IMG/VR virus record: IMGVR_UViG_3300010938_000004
Location: 1 to 64,000 of that record
Length of the DNA stretch: 64,000 bases
DNA from: a virus
Strand: one strand, 5' to 3'
This document shows, one piece after another, positions 1-7,615 of this stretch. Both the position numbers and the translations under genes were made by a program. The first letter of the stretch is position 1, and every line of letters starts with the position of its first letter. The notes below the pieces were generated by a model. It made no database searches, was not told where the DNA came from, and saw only the letters and a program-made list of their open reading frames with translations.

Positions 1-234
1 CACCAAGGCACTTTAGCGAAAGACACAGACCCTAATGTCCGCCGGTACCTTGCCCGGAACACGTCTCTACACGAAAAACACCAAGGCACTTTAGCGAAAG
101 ACACAGACCCTGATGTCCGCCGGTACCTTGCCCGGAACACGTCTCTACACGAAAAACACCAAGGCACTTTAGCGAAAGACACAGACCCTGATGTCCGCCG
201 GAACCTTGCCTGGAACACATCCTTACACGAAAAA
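1..234 (+). repeat. Three tandem 78-bp coding repeats
   Basis: Three head-to-tail copies start at 1, 79 and 157. The first two differ by about one base and the third by a few. 78 bp is exactly 26 codons, so the array is in frame in the gene that covers it. Each copy encodes a unit with the core LAKDTDPDVRRYLARNTS, and a degenerate fourth unit follows (HALAQDS...AAKRQL). The A-D-x-D-P-x-V-R-x-x-L-A-x-N pattern is that of LRV/HEAT-like repeats. The near identity at DNA level points to recent duplication. The array may continue left of the window. Confidence 0.9.
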
Positions 235-1800
235 TACCTACACGCGCTGGCGCAGGACTCGCACGCAAACACAGCGGAGGCAGCTAAACGGCAGCTCAAG
301 TCTAGGGGGCTTTTGAAATCCGATTCTCACCAAAGTGAGAACGAGTCTCAGATGCCCCAGCACCAAGCTCCCAAAGCCGAATTGCCGACCCGCGACCTGA
401 GCGATCCGGATGACAAAAAACGGGCTCACGTCGATGCGGCCCTCCACCACGCCGCCTGGTACGCCGGCCACCAAGGCATGCACGAGATGGATAAACACCT
501 GCCCCAGAAGATGAAAAAGTCGCTTGAGCCGGGGATGTCCTACCAGGATCTGGCCAAGGCCAAAATTTACGATTTCCAATCGAAGAGGCTGGTTGCAGAT
601 CTGCCTTCAGTTGAGACCCCTAAGAGAGGCATCGGCACCAAAACAGATCGGCCGGTTAACTTCGTACCCCAGGAGCGCTCCCCCAAGGAGGCGATAGATT
701 TTTTGCGTTTGCGATTCAAAGGACATGATGCGCTGTCTTTTATTGACACGCACCAGTGGCACGGCCACGATGAGCCGTATGTCGGCGGTGACGCAACAAA
801 CATTATGTGGCGCAAACACGAAGGCGACTCAAATCCAAAGACCGGCCATAAGCCGCGCTGGAACGAACCCCATCCTTTCCCGGTGCATCCCGACAAAGTG
901 AATCACGGCGGGACTCTCGGCAAGCGCGTTGCCACGGGCGGCGGCGAACCGTTCCCGTGGATAGACCTGAAGTATGGCGTCAGCAAGCAGATTCTGAAAG
1001 ACAACAAAGACAAGGATCTGACGATCCACACGCGCTCAGACCTCATTGCTCACGATGACTACATGAAGCATCTCACCCCGGGTAAACACAAAATCAAGAT
1101 GCACGTTATGGCCGACAACGACCGCCTGTCTCGTCAGCTGGAGCCCGGTGCTCCAAGCGTCGCGCGCCGCATGGCTGCGGCAAAGAAACTTCGCGATGCT
1201 GGCCATGACGTCACGATCGTGCACGACCAAGTCGAAGGCATCCATGGACATCCGTCAGCGGATCTTCTCGTTGGCAAACACAACGAGGAATTTGGCGAAT
1301 TTAAGCGTGAAGTGAACCAGGTCAAAACTACCGCCAAAGGCAAAGCCCGAATCAAAAGGGCGCTTGGCGGAACGATTGATGAGGCATTCCCGCAGTCCCA
1401 TGGCCCCAGGCTCGTGAAGGCGATCTTGCAGGCCAAGTCCGACCTTTTGAAGGCCAAGATCTACGACCTAAAGACCAAGGAGAAGCTGGCCGATCTGCCC
1501 TCCACGCAGACTCCCAAAGAAGGGGTTCCTGTAGTGCGCGACGGCAAGAAAGAGATCGAGACCAAGACTTACGTGAAAGAGAAATTCAAGCCCACCAAGC
1601 CCAATAGAACCAAGCAGGGGGATGGCGACGTCGAGAAAAAAGATGACAATCAGCCGCTCTGTGAAAATTGCGGCGGCAGCGTCGAGGTGGTAGGAGATAG
1701 TCAGACGTGTGCGAAGTGCGCGCAACCATTGCGCAAGGCCGTCTATTCTATGACCTCCGGCAAACGAATCGACAAAGACCTCGATGAGTCCGATCTGTGA
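1..1800 (+). CDS. Modular cargo protein with LRV-like repeats and C-terminal zinc ribbon (5' partial)
   Basis: The reading frame is open from base 1 and the start lies outside the window. Using window residue numbers, 1-100 are the LRV/HEAT-like repeats. A GLLKSD linker (residues 104-109) follows. Residues about 300-430 have a pattern like the second half of spore photoproduct lyase-type radical SAM proteins (TRSDLIAHDD, then RQLEPGAPSVARR), but no CxxxCxxC cluster motif is present, so radical SAM activity is not supported. The element KAKIYD...LADLPS..TPK occurs twice (from residues 186 and 484), the second just after AILQAKSDLL. C554/C557 and C570/C573 form a zinc ribbon. An in-frame TGA ends it and the same frame stays open into the next gene. 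No function is assigned. The build matches the other K-S-linked proteins in this window. Confidence 0.75.
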   Translation, partial: HQGTLAKDTDPNVRRYLARNTSLHEKHQGTLAKDTDPDVRRYLARNTSLHEKHQGTLAKDTDPDVRRNLAWNTSLHEKYLHALAQDSHANTAEAAKRQLKSRGLLKSDSHQSENESQMPQHQAPKAELPTRDLSDPDDKKRAHVDAALHHAAWYAGHQGMHEMDKHLPQKMKKSLEPGMSYQDLAKAKIYDFQSKRLVADLPSVETPKRGIGTKTDRPVNFVPQERSPKEAIDFLRLRFKGHDALSFIDTHQWHGHDEPYVGGDATNIMWRKHEGDSNPKTGHKPRWNEPHPFPVHPDKVNHGGTLGKRVATGGGEPFPWIDLKYGVSKQILKDNKDKDLTIHTRSDLIAHDDYMKHLTPGKHKIKMHVMADNDRLSRQLEPGAPSVARRMAAAKKLRDAGHDVTIVHDQVEGIHGHPSADLLVGKHNEEFGEFKREVNQVKTTAKGKARIKRALGGTIDEAFPQSHGPRLVKAILQAKSDLLKAKIYDLKTKEKLADLPSTQTPKEGVPVVRDGKKEIETKTYVKEKFKPTKPNRTKQGDGDVEKKDDNQPLCENCGGSVEVVGDSQTCAKCAQPLRKAVYSMTSGKRIDKDLDESDL

Positions 1801-1854
1801 CATCTGAGTACCGCTAGAGAGCTTCCTCATGGTCATCCCGCCCGCAAGGGCAGC

Positions 1855-2277
1855 ATGCTTCTTGTGGGGGCCCAAAATTGGTTGAGGGCTCATGGCGCTC
1901 CAGTCCAGACACACGACATCCATCTATTGTTTCATCCACACTCCGCTCCGCACTGGACAATCGGGGCTGTGTCGATTGATCGCAAATCTGGCAAGGCGCT
2001 GTATCACAAGGCCGAGCACTATGACATCAACGAGGCCCATAAGCAGCTTTTGACTAACATCAAATCGGATCTTGAGGCGGGCAAGGGTCACGATGTCTCT
2101 GAGCATCAGCGAAGGCTTTTGGACAACTCTATCTACAGAATGGGCAAGCTTTCCCATAGGGACATTTTGGGCCTTGAGCCATATGAGACTAGTGGGCACT
2201 CTGAAAGGCTGTATGCGGAGAATGGGAACCCTGGTTATAAGCAACCTGGGCGAATACCTGGTAATGAATCGAAATGA
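1855..2277 (+). CDS. Hypothetical protein, possibly a detached C-terminal module of the previous gene
   Basis: This 140-residue protein has no family I recognise. It lies in the same frame as the preceding gene. Only the TGA at 1798-1800 separates them, and the codons between (HLSTARELPHGHPARKGS) look coding, so it may once have been the C-terminus of one longer protein. No convincing ribosome binding site precedes the ATG at 1855, which makes the start uncertain. It contains a TNIKSDLE stretch like the K-S linkers elsewhere. Its stop overlaps the next start as ATGA at 2274-2277, which suggests translational coupling. Confidence 0.5.
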   Translation: MLLVGAQNWLRAHGAPVQTHDIHLLFHPHSAPHWTIGAVSIDRKSGKALYHKAEHYDINEAHKQLLTNIKSDLEAGKGHDVSEHQRRLLDNSIYRMGKLSHRDILGLEPYETSGHSERLYAENGNPGYKQPGRIPGNESK

Positions 2278-3035
2278 GCAAGAAGATACTCAACTTGCTG
2301 CGCGCGAAGTCAGCTCTTTCCCGAGCCATGGCTGGCGAGCTGAGTGACTTCGTGAAATCCAAAAACGTCCGCGAGAAGACTCGCAATATCACGCACGCAC
2401 AAGCCGACGCTCGTCGCGAGCAGTATGCTAACAAACTAGGCCTGAAGGTGGAGCAGATGTATTGGAATAATCCCGCTCATTATGATGAAGATTTAAAAGG
2501 AAACAAGTACCCAAGGGCGCACGGCAGTAAGCTTAGAGTTGGCGGCCTCTTCGGGGTCGACCACGAATTGGCACATGCGATGATGACGCCTGAGGGGCGG
2601 ACCGTTCGTCAGCACCAGAAGTTCTTAACTGACAATGCCTCTTATGATGATGAGAAAGATTACAGGACGCTGGGTGAGCATGGCCATTCTCATGTCAGGG
2701 CGGTTGACGCAGAAAACATTGCTCGGGTATTGGAAGACAAGATTGACCGACGTGCTGGCGTTAGAAAGCCCAATGCGTTCCGCAGTCGCTCAGCTATTGA
2801 CGACAAGAAACATTTCGATACCTCAGCTCAACAGATGCCCGCCGATGGGGCGGGTGGAGTAGAATCGCTGATGGGTCCCGATGAAGGCTCTGAGGACTAC
2901 CACCGGCGCATCTCTGAAGAAGCCTCCCGCATAGCGCGGCAGTTCGACGAGGGTTTGAAGACCTTCAAGCGCGGCAAAGTTGTGGCGCGCGAGACCCTCG
3001 ACACTAAGATCAGCCAACGAGTCAAGAAAGGGTGA
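2274..3035 (+). CDS. Putative zinc metallopeptidase (HELAHA) module protein
   Basis: The 253-residue protein begins with a K-S-rich segment (LLRAKSALSRAM, then SDFVKSKN) and carries VDHELAHAMMTPEG in the middle. This is an HExxH zinc-ligand and catalytic motif of zincin metallopeptidases, and acidic residues about 50 positions downstream could supply a third ligand. The start ATG overlaps the previous stop (ATGA). After its TGA, another frame continues with EDLAKSPFVSYAYDSEF, which has the K-S linker seen between modules in this phage. The gene may therefore have been joined to the GNAT module downstream before a frameshift. Substrate unknown. Self-processing or host-protein cleavage are possible inferences. 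Confidence 0.6.
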   Translation: MSKKILNLLRAKSALSRAMAGELSDFVKSKNVREKTRNITHAQADARREQYANKLGLKVEQMYWNNPAHYDEDLKGNKYPRAHGSKLRVGGLFGVDHELAHAMMTPEGRTVRQHQKFLTDNASYDDEKDYRTLGEHGHSHVRAVDAENIARVLEDKIDRRAGVRKPNAFRSRSAIDDKKHFDTSAQQMPADGAGGVESLMGPDEGSEDYHRRISEEASRIARQFDEGLKTFKRGKVVARETLDTKISQRVKKG

Positions 3036-3154
3036 GGACCTGGCCAAGTCTCCATTCGTGAGTTATGCGTACGATTCGGAATTTCACGTCGAGGAGCTGG
3101 GAGAGCACAAGGCAACCGTGAAACACAAAGGATAAGGATATACGATCCATCGCT

Positions 3155-3523
3155 ATGGAGAAAATTGATGGCAACCATTGGACTCATTACGCCATTACTC
3201 ACGACGACAGGCCCAAAGCAGCCCTCTGTTATGTCCATTATTTACCACGACCCAGAGAATTACACCGATCGTCTCGGCCGACTGTCGCTTACTTATTCAC
3301 GTCAGAGAAGCACCGGGGCAAGGGGATGAACACAGCCATTCGCTCCCTGACCTTGAAGGGCCACAACGTACTGACCAGTGATACGTCCTTGACCCTTGAC
3401 TCCCAGAGGCAGCGGGAACGTTTCGCCCGCAAGTCAGGGGTGCGCGCCAAAATGGGCTTGATAGGCGATGAAGATCAACATGTTATAGCCCTAAAAGGCA
3501 AACGGCCCAAGAAGCCTCACTGA
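3155..3523 (+). CDS. GNAT-like acetyltransferase
   Basis: The 122-residue protein has the GNAT acetyl-CoA signature: a strand (TVAYLFTS) followed by EKHRGKGMNTAIRSL, the R-G-K-G-M phosphate-binding turn and helix. The usual N-terminal strands are short here. They may lie in 3036-3154, where another frame encodes EDLAKSPFVSYAYDSEF and VEELGEHKATVKHKG before a TAA, so the present ORF is probably the 3' part of a larger, broken module. A TACGAT box lies eight bases before the ATG and there is no ribosome binding site, so expression may be from a near-leaderless transcript. Compare the two GNAT modules in the large protein at 14.3-19.1 kb. Confidence 0.55.
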   Translation: MEKIDGNHWTHYAITHDDRPKAALCYVHYLPRPRELHRSSRPTVAYLFTSEKHRGKGMNTAIRSLTLKGHNVLTSDTSLTLDSQRQRERFARKSGVRAKMGLIGDEDQHVIALKGKRPKKPH

Positions 3524-3565
3524 TCAACCACTTACAACCTACCTCGACGGACGACTTTGGCTGGG

Positions 3566-3580
3566 TATGATCTACCTATG
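3566..3580 (+). promoter_or_regulatory. Leaderless promoter, -10 TATGAT six bases before ATG
   Basis: TATGAT (3566-3571) is followed by six bases and the ATG at 3578. No Shine-Dalgarno sequence fits in between. A weak -35 (CTCGAC) lies 17 bases upstream. The spacing matches the other leaderless starts in this window. Confidence 0.5.
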
Positions 3581-4006
3581 CCCAGGTACTGCAAGAACCT
3601 TGAGTGGCTTCGCCCGTTTGTAGAGGCGGCAGCCAAAAAGCGACTCTTCCCAGCTCACAGGCTGGTGCGGGTCCGCGGCTATCGCACCTCCCTTGGCAGG
3701 GAGGAGTCTCAGTACGGTTCGTGCGCCTGGGAAGGACCGTGGTTTTACGTAAATCTCCGCACCCACGTGAAGATACCCTCCACCGGGCGACGCAGGTGGT
3801 ATCATCGGCCGTGTAGAGCCAGTACAATTCTGGGCTTTTTGGCGCACGAACTATCCCACATGACACATAAGGACCACGACGCCGCTCACCTGGCCCTTGA
3901 GGCTCGCATTCTTGCGGTATTCGCAGCCACCGCTCACAGGCTGGGGGTGCGCGACCTCTCGGCCCATTACGATCGGGTCCGTCTTGACACAAAGCGTAAA
4001 AACTGA
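3578..4006 (+). CDS. Small zinc metallopeptidase (HELSH), SprT/zincin-like
   Basis: The ATG at 3578 gives a 142-residue protein. An in-frame TTG at 3557 is possible, but the -10 box six bases before the ATG supports 3578. The core STILGFLAHELSHMTHKDH holds an HExxH motif with further histidines downstream (HKDHDAAH) and a following helix (LEARIL), as in compact SprT/WSS-like zincins. Many basic residues precede the core. The substrate is unknown. It is one of five HExxH proteins or modules in this window. It stands alone between the GNAT gene and a run of small hypothetical genes. Confidence 0.65.
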   Translation: MPRYCKNLEWLRPFVEAAAKKRLFPAHRLVRVRGYRTSLGREESQYGSCAWEGPWFYVNLRTHVKIPSTGRRRWYHRPCRASTILGFLAHELSHMTHKDHDAAHLALEARILAVFAATAHRLGVRDLSAHYDRVRLDTKRKN

Positions 4007-4096
4007 GACGATTTACTCTTAACAGGAGGAGTGATGAAGGATCGGCCGTCACCACCTTCATGTGGGCTGTCGACTGGAGACGACAGGGGAGGGATC

Positions 4097-4357
4097 ATGA
4101 AAATCAATTACTACAAGGTTAAGCTGAGTCAGGGCGAGACAGTCGTCCGCGCGATAAGCCAGCAAGACGCCGAGCGCTGGGGAATGGCAGAGTTCGGTCG
4201 GTCGAGCCTTGTGTCGGCGGAGTTGGCCACAGACAAGTATATGGAATGGGTGAAAGCTATGGGTGGAATTATTCATCTCACTACGCGCGCTGTTACAAAC
4301 GCGGAGGTCTGTGTGAAAAGACCATGCAGATCCTTGAGAAAGAAGGCCCCCAAGTGA
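4097..4357 (+). CDS. Hypothetical protein
   Basis: The 86-residue protein beginning MKINYYKVKLSQGETVVRA has no recognised domain. GGGAGGGATC just before the ATG at 4097 is a good ribosome binding site and decides the start. An in-frame ATG at 4034 also has a strong site (AGGAGGAG) and would add 21 residues, so two starts are possible. The C-terminus is rich in K and R. The stop overlaps the next gene (GTGA at 4354-4357). Confidence 0.6.
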   Translation: MKINYYKVKLSQGETVVRAISQQDAERWGMAEFGRSSLVSAELATDKYMEWVKAMGGIIHLTTRAVTNAEVCVKRPCRSLRKKAPK

Positions 4358-4983
4358 GTGACTCATACATCAAAGTCCAGGGTTTGCCTAAGATGACGCC
4401 CAAAAGGGCGATGTCTCTTCATAGGAAGCTTGGCGTCGCCCTGGACAAGTTGAGCTGCCGCATTGATGCTCAGCATGAGCGCATGCGCTTTGGCTTGTCA
4501 AAAAAGGAGTTAGGAGAGTTTTCTCAATTGCTCAATGACATGGTCGAAGCGTTGCGCCAGCCTGGATGGCCCAAAGATGGGGCGGTGTCTCAGTTTGGTG
4601 TGTCAGCCTCATACAAACGCTTGACCATCAAGATTGCAGCTAAGGATGAGCAGTTCATGTGGGTGAACGTGTTGCTAAGTGGGCCACATCCAGTGGATGA
4701 GTTGGGGCGTACTCATATGGGGCCGCAGTTTTCATTGCGGTTTAGCGATCAGCTGATCGCGATCTTTGGTGGTCTTCCTGGATTTAGCTGCACCGAGCCG
4801 TGGGGCGGGGGTACGTATCAGAGCGCCATATTGAAGGCTGAAGTCGGCAACATGCCAAAATCGCTAGTGGTGGCTGGCAATAATTACGCTGACTCTGAAA
4901 CGCCGGTCGAAGCGCTGAACAAATTTGATGAATGGTTCAATAAAGCGCTGCGTCGCGTGCGCAAACAAAGAGAGCGTAAGTAA
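4354..4983 (+). CDS. Hypothetical protein
   Basis: The 209-residue protein starts at a GTG that overlaps the preceding stop. AGAAGG about eight bases upstream is a plausible ribosome binding site. A longer form from ATG 4246 would overlap the previous gene heavily and is less likely. Its N-terminus (about residues 10-70) looks helical. The middle has alternating strands with a GGLPGFSC turn. I recognise no family. Its stop TAA shares a base with the next ATG (TAATG), so genes 4097-5899 look like one translationally coupled string. Confidence 0.65.
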   Translation: MSDSYIKVQGLPKMTPKRAMSLHRKLGVALDKLSCRIDAQHERMRFGLSKKELGEFSQLLNDMVEALRQPGWPKDGAVSQFGVSASYKRLTIKIAAKDEQFMWVNVLLSGPHPVDELGRTHMGPQFSLRFSDQLIAIFGGLPGFSCTEPWGGGTYQSAILKAEVGNMPKSLVVAGNNYADSETPVEALNKFDEWFNKALRRVRKQRERK

Positions 4984-5432
4984 TGCACGACCTGGTGTGT
5001 GCCATAGCGACAGGCCTGGTCACCCTCTACACGACGCAGGCGCAAGAGCTTAGGGCGCTCTCGTCGGTGGAGTCTGCCTTCGGGTCGAACATGAACCACG
5101 CCCTCATCCTGACCGGCATCCACGCCGGCACCGCAGCCGGAGGGCGATACGGAATCATGCCCAAGACCGCCCGCCCTGTGATGTGCCCGCAGCACCCCGC
5201 CTGCCACAGCGACCTGGCTATCGCTCAAGCTTTGACCCAGGACTCGGTGCTGGACCATCATGTGGCAAAAGTGTTGTGGTCGAAGCTTAGGCAGACGAGG
5301 CCCGCGCTGCGCTCCGCGGCAGCCTGGTACTACGGCCCAGCCTGGGACCCCGAGAAGACTGACGAGCAGGTGTGCGCTTCTCCCTACGTGCGCAACTACG
5401 CTGAGGCACTCCTCAAGGAGGTTGCTCGATGA
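4983..5432 (+). CDS. Putative lysozyme / lytic transglycosylase-like protein
   Basis: The 149-residue protein contains SSVESAFG (candidate catalytic E30) followed by GIHAGTAAGGRYGIMPKTA. This glutamate plus G-x-YGIMPxTA arrangement resembles phage muramidase and SLT-type lytic enzymes that cut the glycan backbone. The first 20 residues are hydrophobic and end TTQAQ, and could be a weak signal peptide or anchor. The DPEKTDEQVCASPYVRNY region may pack the C-terminal lobe. It could serve as endolysin or for cell-wall entry. No holin is certain next to it. Family assignment is by motif only. Confidence 0.5.
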   Translation: MHDLVCAIATGLVTLYTTQAQELRALSSVESAFGSNMNHALILTGIHAGTAAGGRYGIMPKTARPVMCPQHPACHSDLAIAQALTQDSVLDHHVAKVLWSKLRQTRPALRSAAAWYYGPAWDPEKTDEQVCASPYVRNYAEALLKEVAR

Positions 5433-5899
5433 CACCCCTATCTTTTGGTTGGCACCCTGGCAGCCAGCTGGAACTCAACGCATACATAGAGAGACTGTTC
5501 CAGCGTAATTTCGATGTGATGTTAAAAATGGATGTGTGCCAGTGTGCCACGTGCGCTGCTAGAGATCTCCAGTTTCCCGCGGCATCTACATACTCGGCGC
5601 TTGATGCCATTTATGTACGGCCATCTTCTGACGTCTACTCTGTCCTGTACAATTTTGTTCAGCACGCCGCTCTTGGCGCCGGGGGCAGATATCGCCGAAC
5701 CGACTGGCGCTTATCTCTGAATAGAGCTACTTTTAAGCAGGACCTTAACCGGTTGCTGTGTAGTTTGGCCGCTTTTGAGATGAAGCCGTGTAAAGTGGAT
5801 GAACATCGGGAGTTTTGGAAGGAGCGGGAGCGGAAATGGGAACACGTAACGATCGCCCTATCTTTGACTTCTGCGGTCCTTGATAGGACGGGAGGATAA
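5429..5899 (+). CDS. Hypothetical protein
   Basis: The 156-residue protein overlaps the lysozyme-like gene by ATGA. The segment VCQCATCAARD has a C-x-C-x2-C cluster that could bind a metal. The rest is mixed helix and strand with no transmembrane segment. I recognise no family. Position and coupling suggest the same transcript as the upstream genes. Confidence 0.6.
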   Translation: MTPLSFGWHPGSQLELNAYIERLFQRNFDVMLKMDVCQCATCAARDLQFPAASTYSALDAIYVRPSSDVYSVLYNFVQHAALGAGGRYRRTDWRLSLNRATFKQDLNRLLCSLAAFEMKPCKVDEHREFWKERERKWEHVTIALSLTSAVLDRTGG

Positions 5900-5900
5900 A

Positions 5901-6069
5901 ATGGACTATCCTTTTAAGCATACGAAGTTTCAGCCATCCATGGAAGAGTGGCGCCGCCCTAAGTGCGGCATGGACCATGGGGTGTTTACCATAGAGACCG
6001 GCTGCGTCGGACCACACACTGCTTCACGAAGAGGATGGCGTCTATTGCCGCAATTGCGAGTATATATAG
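5901..6069 (+). pseudogene. Frameshifted zinc-ribbon protein
   Basis: A good ribosome binding site (GGGAGGATAAA) precedes ATG 5901. The first frame reads MDYPFKHTKFQPSMEEWRRP, then KCGMDHGVFTIETGC. At about 6012 the coding pattern moves to another frame, which reads HTLLHEEDGVYCRNCEYI and stops at TAG 6067. Joined, the two parts make a short protein with PKCG and CRNC knuckles, a four-cysteine zinc ribbon. As given, the first frame runs on without the second knuckle. A single-base indel, real or a sequencing error, explains this. Confidence 0.55.
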
Positions 6070-6083
6070 GTGACGGGCGCAGG

Positions 6084-6188
6084 GTGGCATAGGCCATTAA
6101 GCGCAAGTTGGACAAGGCCCAGCGAGACGCGGGGCTGGTTACCTGCCCACACTGCAAAGGATCTGGCAAGGTTCCTAAGGGTCAATAG
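6084..6188 (+). pseudogene. Small CxxCxGxG zinc-finger protein interrupted by TAG
   Basis: From GTG 6084 (after GCAGG) the frame reads V-A-TAG-A-I-K-R-K-L-D-K and ends with LVTCPHCKGSGKVPKGQ before TAG 6186. CPHCKGSGKV is the knuckle of DnaJ-type zinc fingers. The TAG at 6090 is the third codon. Replacing it with CAG would give a normal small protein (MAQAIKRK...). It is one of several accessory ORFs here with an internal amber codon. A downstream start (TTG 6105) could also restore a shorter product. Confidence 0.4.
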
Positions 6189-6202
6189 TTGGGAGGTGGC
6201 CC

Positions 6203-6240
6203 TTGATAACGTGCGTTAGATGGTGTACCATCTAAAAATG
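6203..6240 (+). promoter_or_regulatory. Leaderless promoter with overlapping palindrome
   Basis: TTGATA (6203-6208), a 17-base spacer, TACCAT (6226-6231), six bases, then ATG 6238. A perfect inverted repeat, TTAGATGGT-GT-ACCATCTAA (6216-6235), overlaps the -10 box and the predicted transcription start, as an operator would. No Shine-Dalgarno sequence lies before the ATG. Confidence 0.6.
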
Positions 6241-6474
6241 CGAAACTTACTCGCAAGCCGGGTCCTAACCCTACTACTCCTGACGATGACTGTGGCCGCA
6301 TGCGGCCACGTGTACGTTGGTGACTATCGAGATGCATATAGGACGCAAGTTACCTGCAGCGAAGAGCCTCGCCACGGGAATCCATTCAGTAAGTCTCCCG
6401 ATAAGGGGATGTGCGAGATTAGGCTGGTGCCTAAGGCATCGTGGTACGGCCCAGATCGCCCCTCCAGGGACTAG
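6238..6474 (+). CDS. Small lipoprotein
   Basis: From ATG 6238 the 78-residue protein starts MRNLLASRVLTLLLLTMTVA-ACG, a signal peptide ending in a lipobox (V-A-A-C), so the mature protein should be a membrane-anchored lipoprotein starting at Cys22. The mature part is about 57 residues with two more cysteines (VTCSEE and GMCEIR) that could form a disulfide. An in-frame ATG at 6220 would add six residues, but it lies inside the operator-like palindrome. Small phage lipoproteins can act in superinfection exclusion or lysis. Neither role is shown here. Confidence 0.65.
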   Translation: MRNLLASRVLTLLLLTMTVAACGHVYVGDYRDAYRTQVTCSEEPRHGNPFSKSPDKGMCEIRLVPKASWYGPDRPSRD

Positions 6475-6488
6475 CGCTCGGCGCGTGG

Positions 6489-6503
6489 TATAATTTATTC
6501 ATG
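6489..6503 (+). promoter_or_regulatory. Leaderless promoter, consensus -10 TATAAT six bases before ATG
   Basis: A perfect TATAAT (6489-6494) is followed by TTATTC and ATG 6501. The expected transcription start coincides with the start codon. The preceding bases (GGCGCGTGG) resemble those before the 13383 promoter. Confidence 0.65.
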
Positions 6504-7349
6504 GGACGCAAGAACAGACCTTCCCCCACCGTCCCCCACGGCTTTAAGATGCCAGGCATCTCCCTGGGCACCATGACTCCGCCTAAGGTGAGTCCCACAC
6601 TCAACCCCGAGGCATTCCACACGCTGGTGCAGTCACACGGCATACGCATGGTGCATGCGCGCCCCATCCCCTGCCCTTGCGTGCGGGACCTGCGCGGAGG
6701 CGACTCCACCCCCAGTTGTAGTCTGTGCAATCAGGGCTTTCGTTTCTACCAGCCTGTCGAGTTCGTGGGCGTGATGCAGCAGAACACCATGGGCCTGCGG
6801 ACGCAGCAATACGGGGCGCTACAGGTGGACACCGCGGCCATCATCATGCCTCTCAGGGACATCAATGGTGGCACGATGGATGTACAAGTCTTTGACAGAA
6901 TCACGCTTCCGAATCACTCGGTTCGCTACTGGCAGAGGGTGGAGCACTCTCAGACCGGGATAGACCTACTGTCATTTCCGGCCATCAAGGTAGAGATCTT
7001 AGTTGACCGCGAAGAGAATGTCTACAAGCAGGGCGTGGACTTTAATCTGGACGATGCGGGCAGGATCGTATGGACCGGCCAGCGGCGCCCCAAGTGGGAC
7101 CCGATCCAAGAGCAGGGAGGGATTTACTCCGTCTCCTACTACATGCGGCCGGTATTCACCATCATCCAGATACCGCACCAGATCCGGTCTACCCAAGTTC
7201 AGTCGCAGCGGGGGCCTGGCACGACGAATGACCAACAGTTTCATCCTCAGCTAGTGGTGGTGAGGAAGGACTTCATTCCCGAAAGTAAGTCCTACTACTC
7301 CGAAGAGACACTTAGCGCTGATTTCGATCGTGGTTCCATCAGGCGGTAG
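6501..7349 (+). CDS. Putative virion structural protein (neck/tail-completion type)
   Basis: The 282-residue protein starts MGRKNRPSPTVPHG. Residues about 60-85 hold PCPCVRD...CSLCNQGF, a possible zinc knuckle (CxC...CxxC). The rest is rich in strands, with ILVDREENVYKQGVDF, then IYSVSYYMRPVFTIIQIPH, a pattern I associate with large-phage connector or neck proteins. It is the only structural-looking gene between 1 and 23 kb and has its own leaderless promoter. The next virion gene is at 23.1 kb, so 15 kb of accessory genes appear inserted between them. The exact role is inferred from composition and context only. Confidence 0.5.
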   Translation: MGRKNRPSPTVPHGFKMPGISLGTMTPPKVSPTLNPEAFHTLVQSHGIRMVHARPIPCPCVRDLRGGDSTPSCSLCNQGFRFYQPVEFVGVMQQNTMGLRTQQYGALQVDTAAIIMPLRDINGGTMDVQVFDRITLPNHSVRYWQRVEHSQTGIDLLSFPAIKVEILVDREENVYKQGVDFNLDDAGRIVWTGQRRPKWDPIQEQGGIYSVSYYMRPVFTIIQIPHQIRSTQVQSQRGPGTTNDQQFHPQLVVVRKDFIPESKSYYSEETLSADFDRGSIRR

Positions 7350-7445
7350 TACAAAGAAGCGCCCGCCTTTAAGGCGTGACTGTTGTGCATATCGAACGCA
7401 TGAGTGGCTAAAATCGTCTCAATCTTACGAAGCAAGAGCCATCCG

Positions 7446-7613
7446 CTAAATGTGCCGTAGTTTACCCGCCGCCCATCGCCTATCTCTACAAATCAGACTC
7501 CAGGCACGAGGCGCCTTAAGGCGGCATCGCAACTCTTCAGACGGATCGTCTACATATATGTCAAAGCGCCAGTGGTCGCACTCCTGTGGTTTGCTGCTCT
7601 CGGTGAAGAACAT
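7446..7613 (-). CDS. Small hypothetical protein
   Basis: A 55-residue ORF reads on the minus strand from ATG 7613, two bases after the stop of the upstream gene. It begins MFFTESSKPQECDHWRFDIY and has a natural acidic/basic composition, ending KLRHI before TAG. It looks like the last gene of the minus-strand operon that starts at 8959. No domain is recognised. Confidence 0.5.
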   Translation of the reverse strand: MFFTESSKPQECDHWRFDIYVDDPSEELRCRLKAPRAWSLICRDRRWAAGKLRHI

Positions 7614-7615
7614 GG

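Noticed and set aside
1-300. CRISPR array
   Set aside because: The 78-bp units are contiguous, in frame and coding, without spacers.
600-1300. Active radical SAM enzyme at 1-1800
   Set aside because: No CxxxCxxC motif and almost no cysteines before the zinc ribbon.
1134-1457. Minus-strand ORFs inside the first gene
   Set aside because: No start signals, and unnatural composition (shadow frames of a coding strand).
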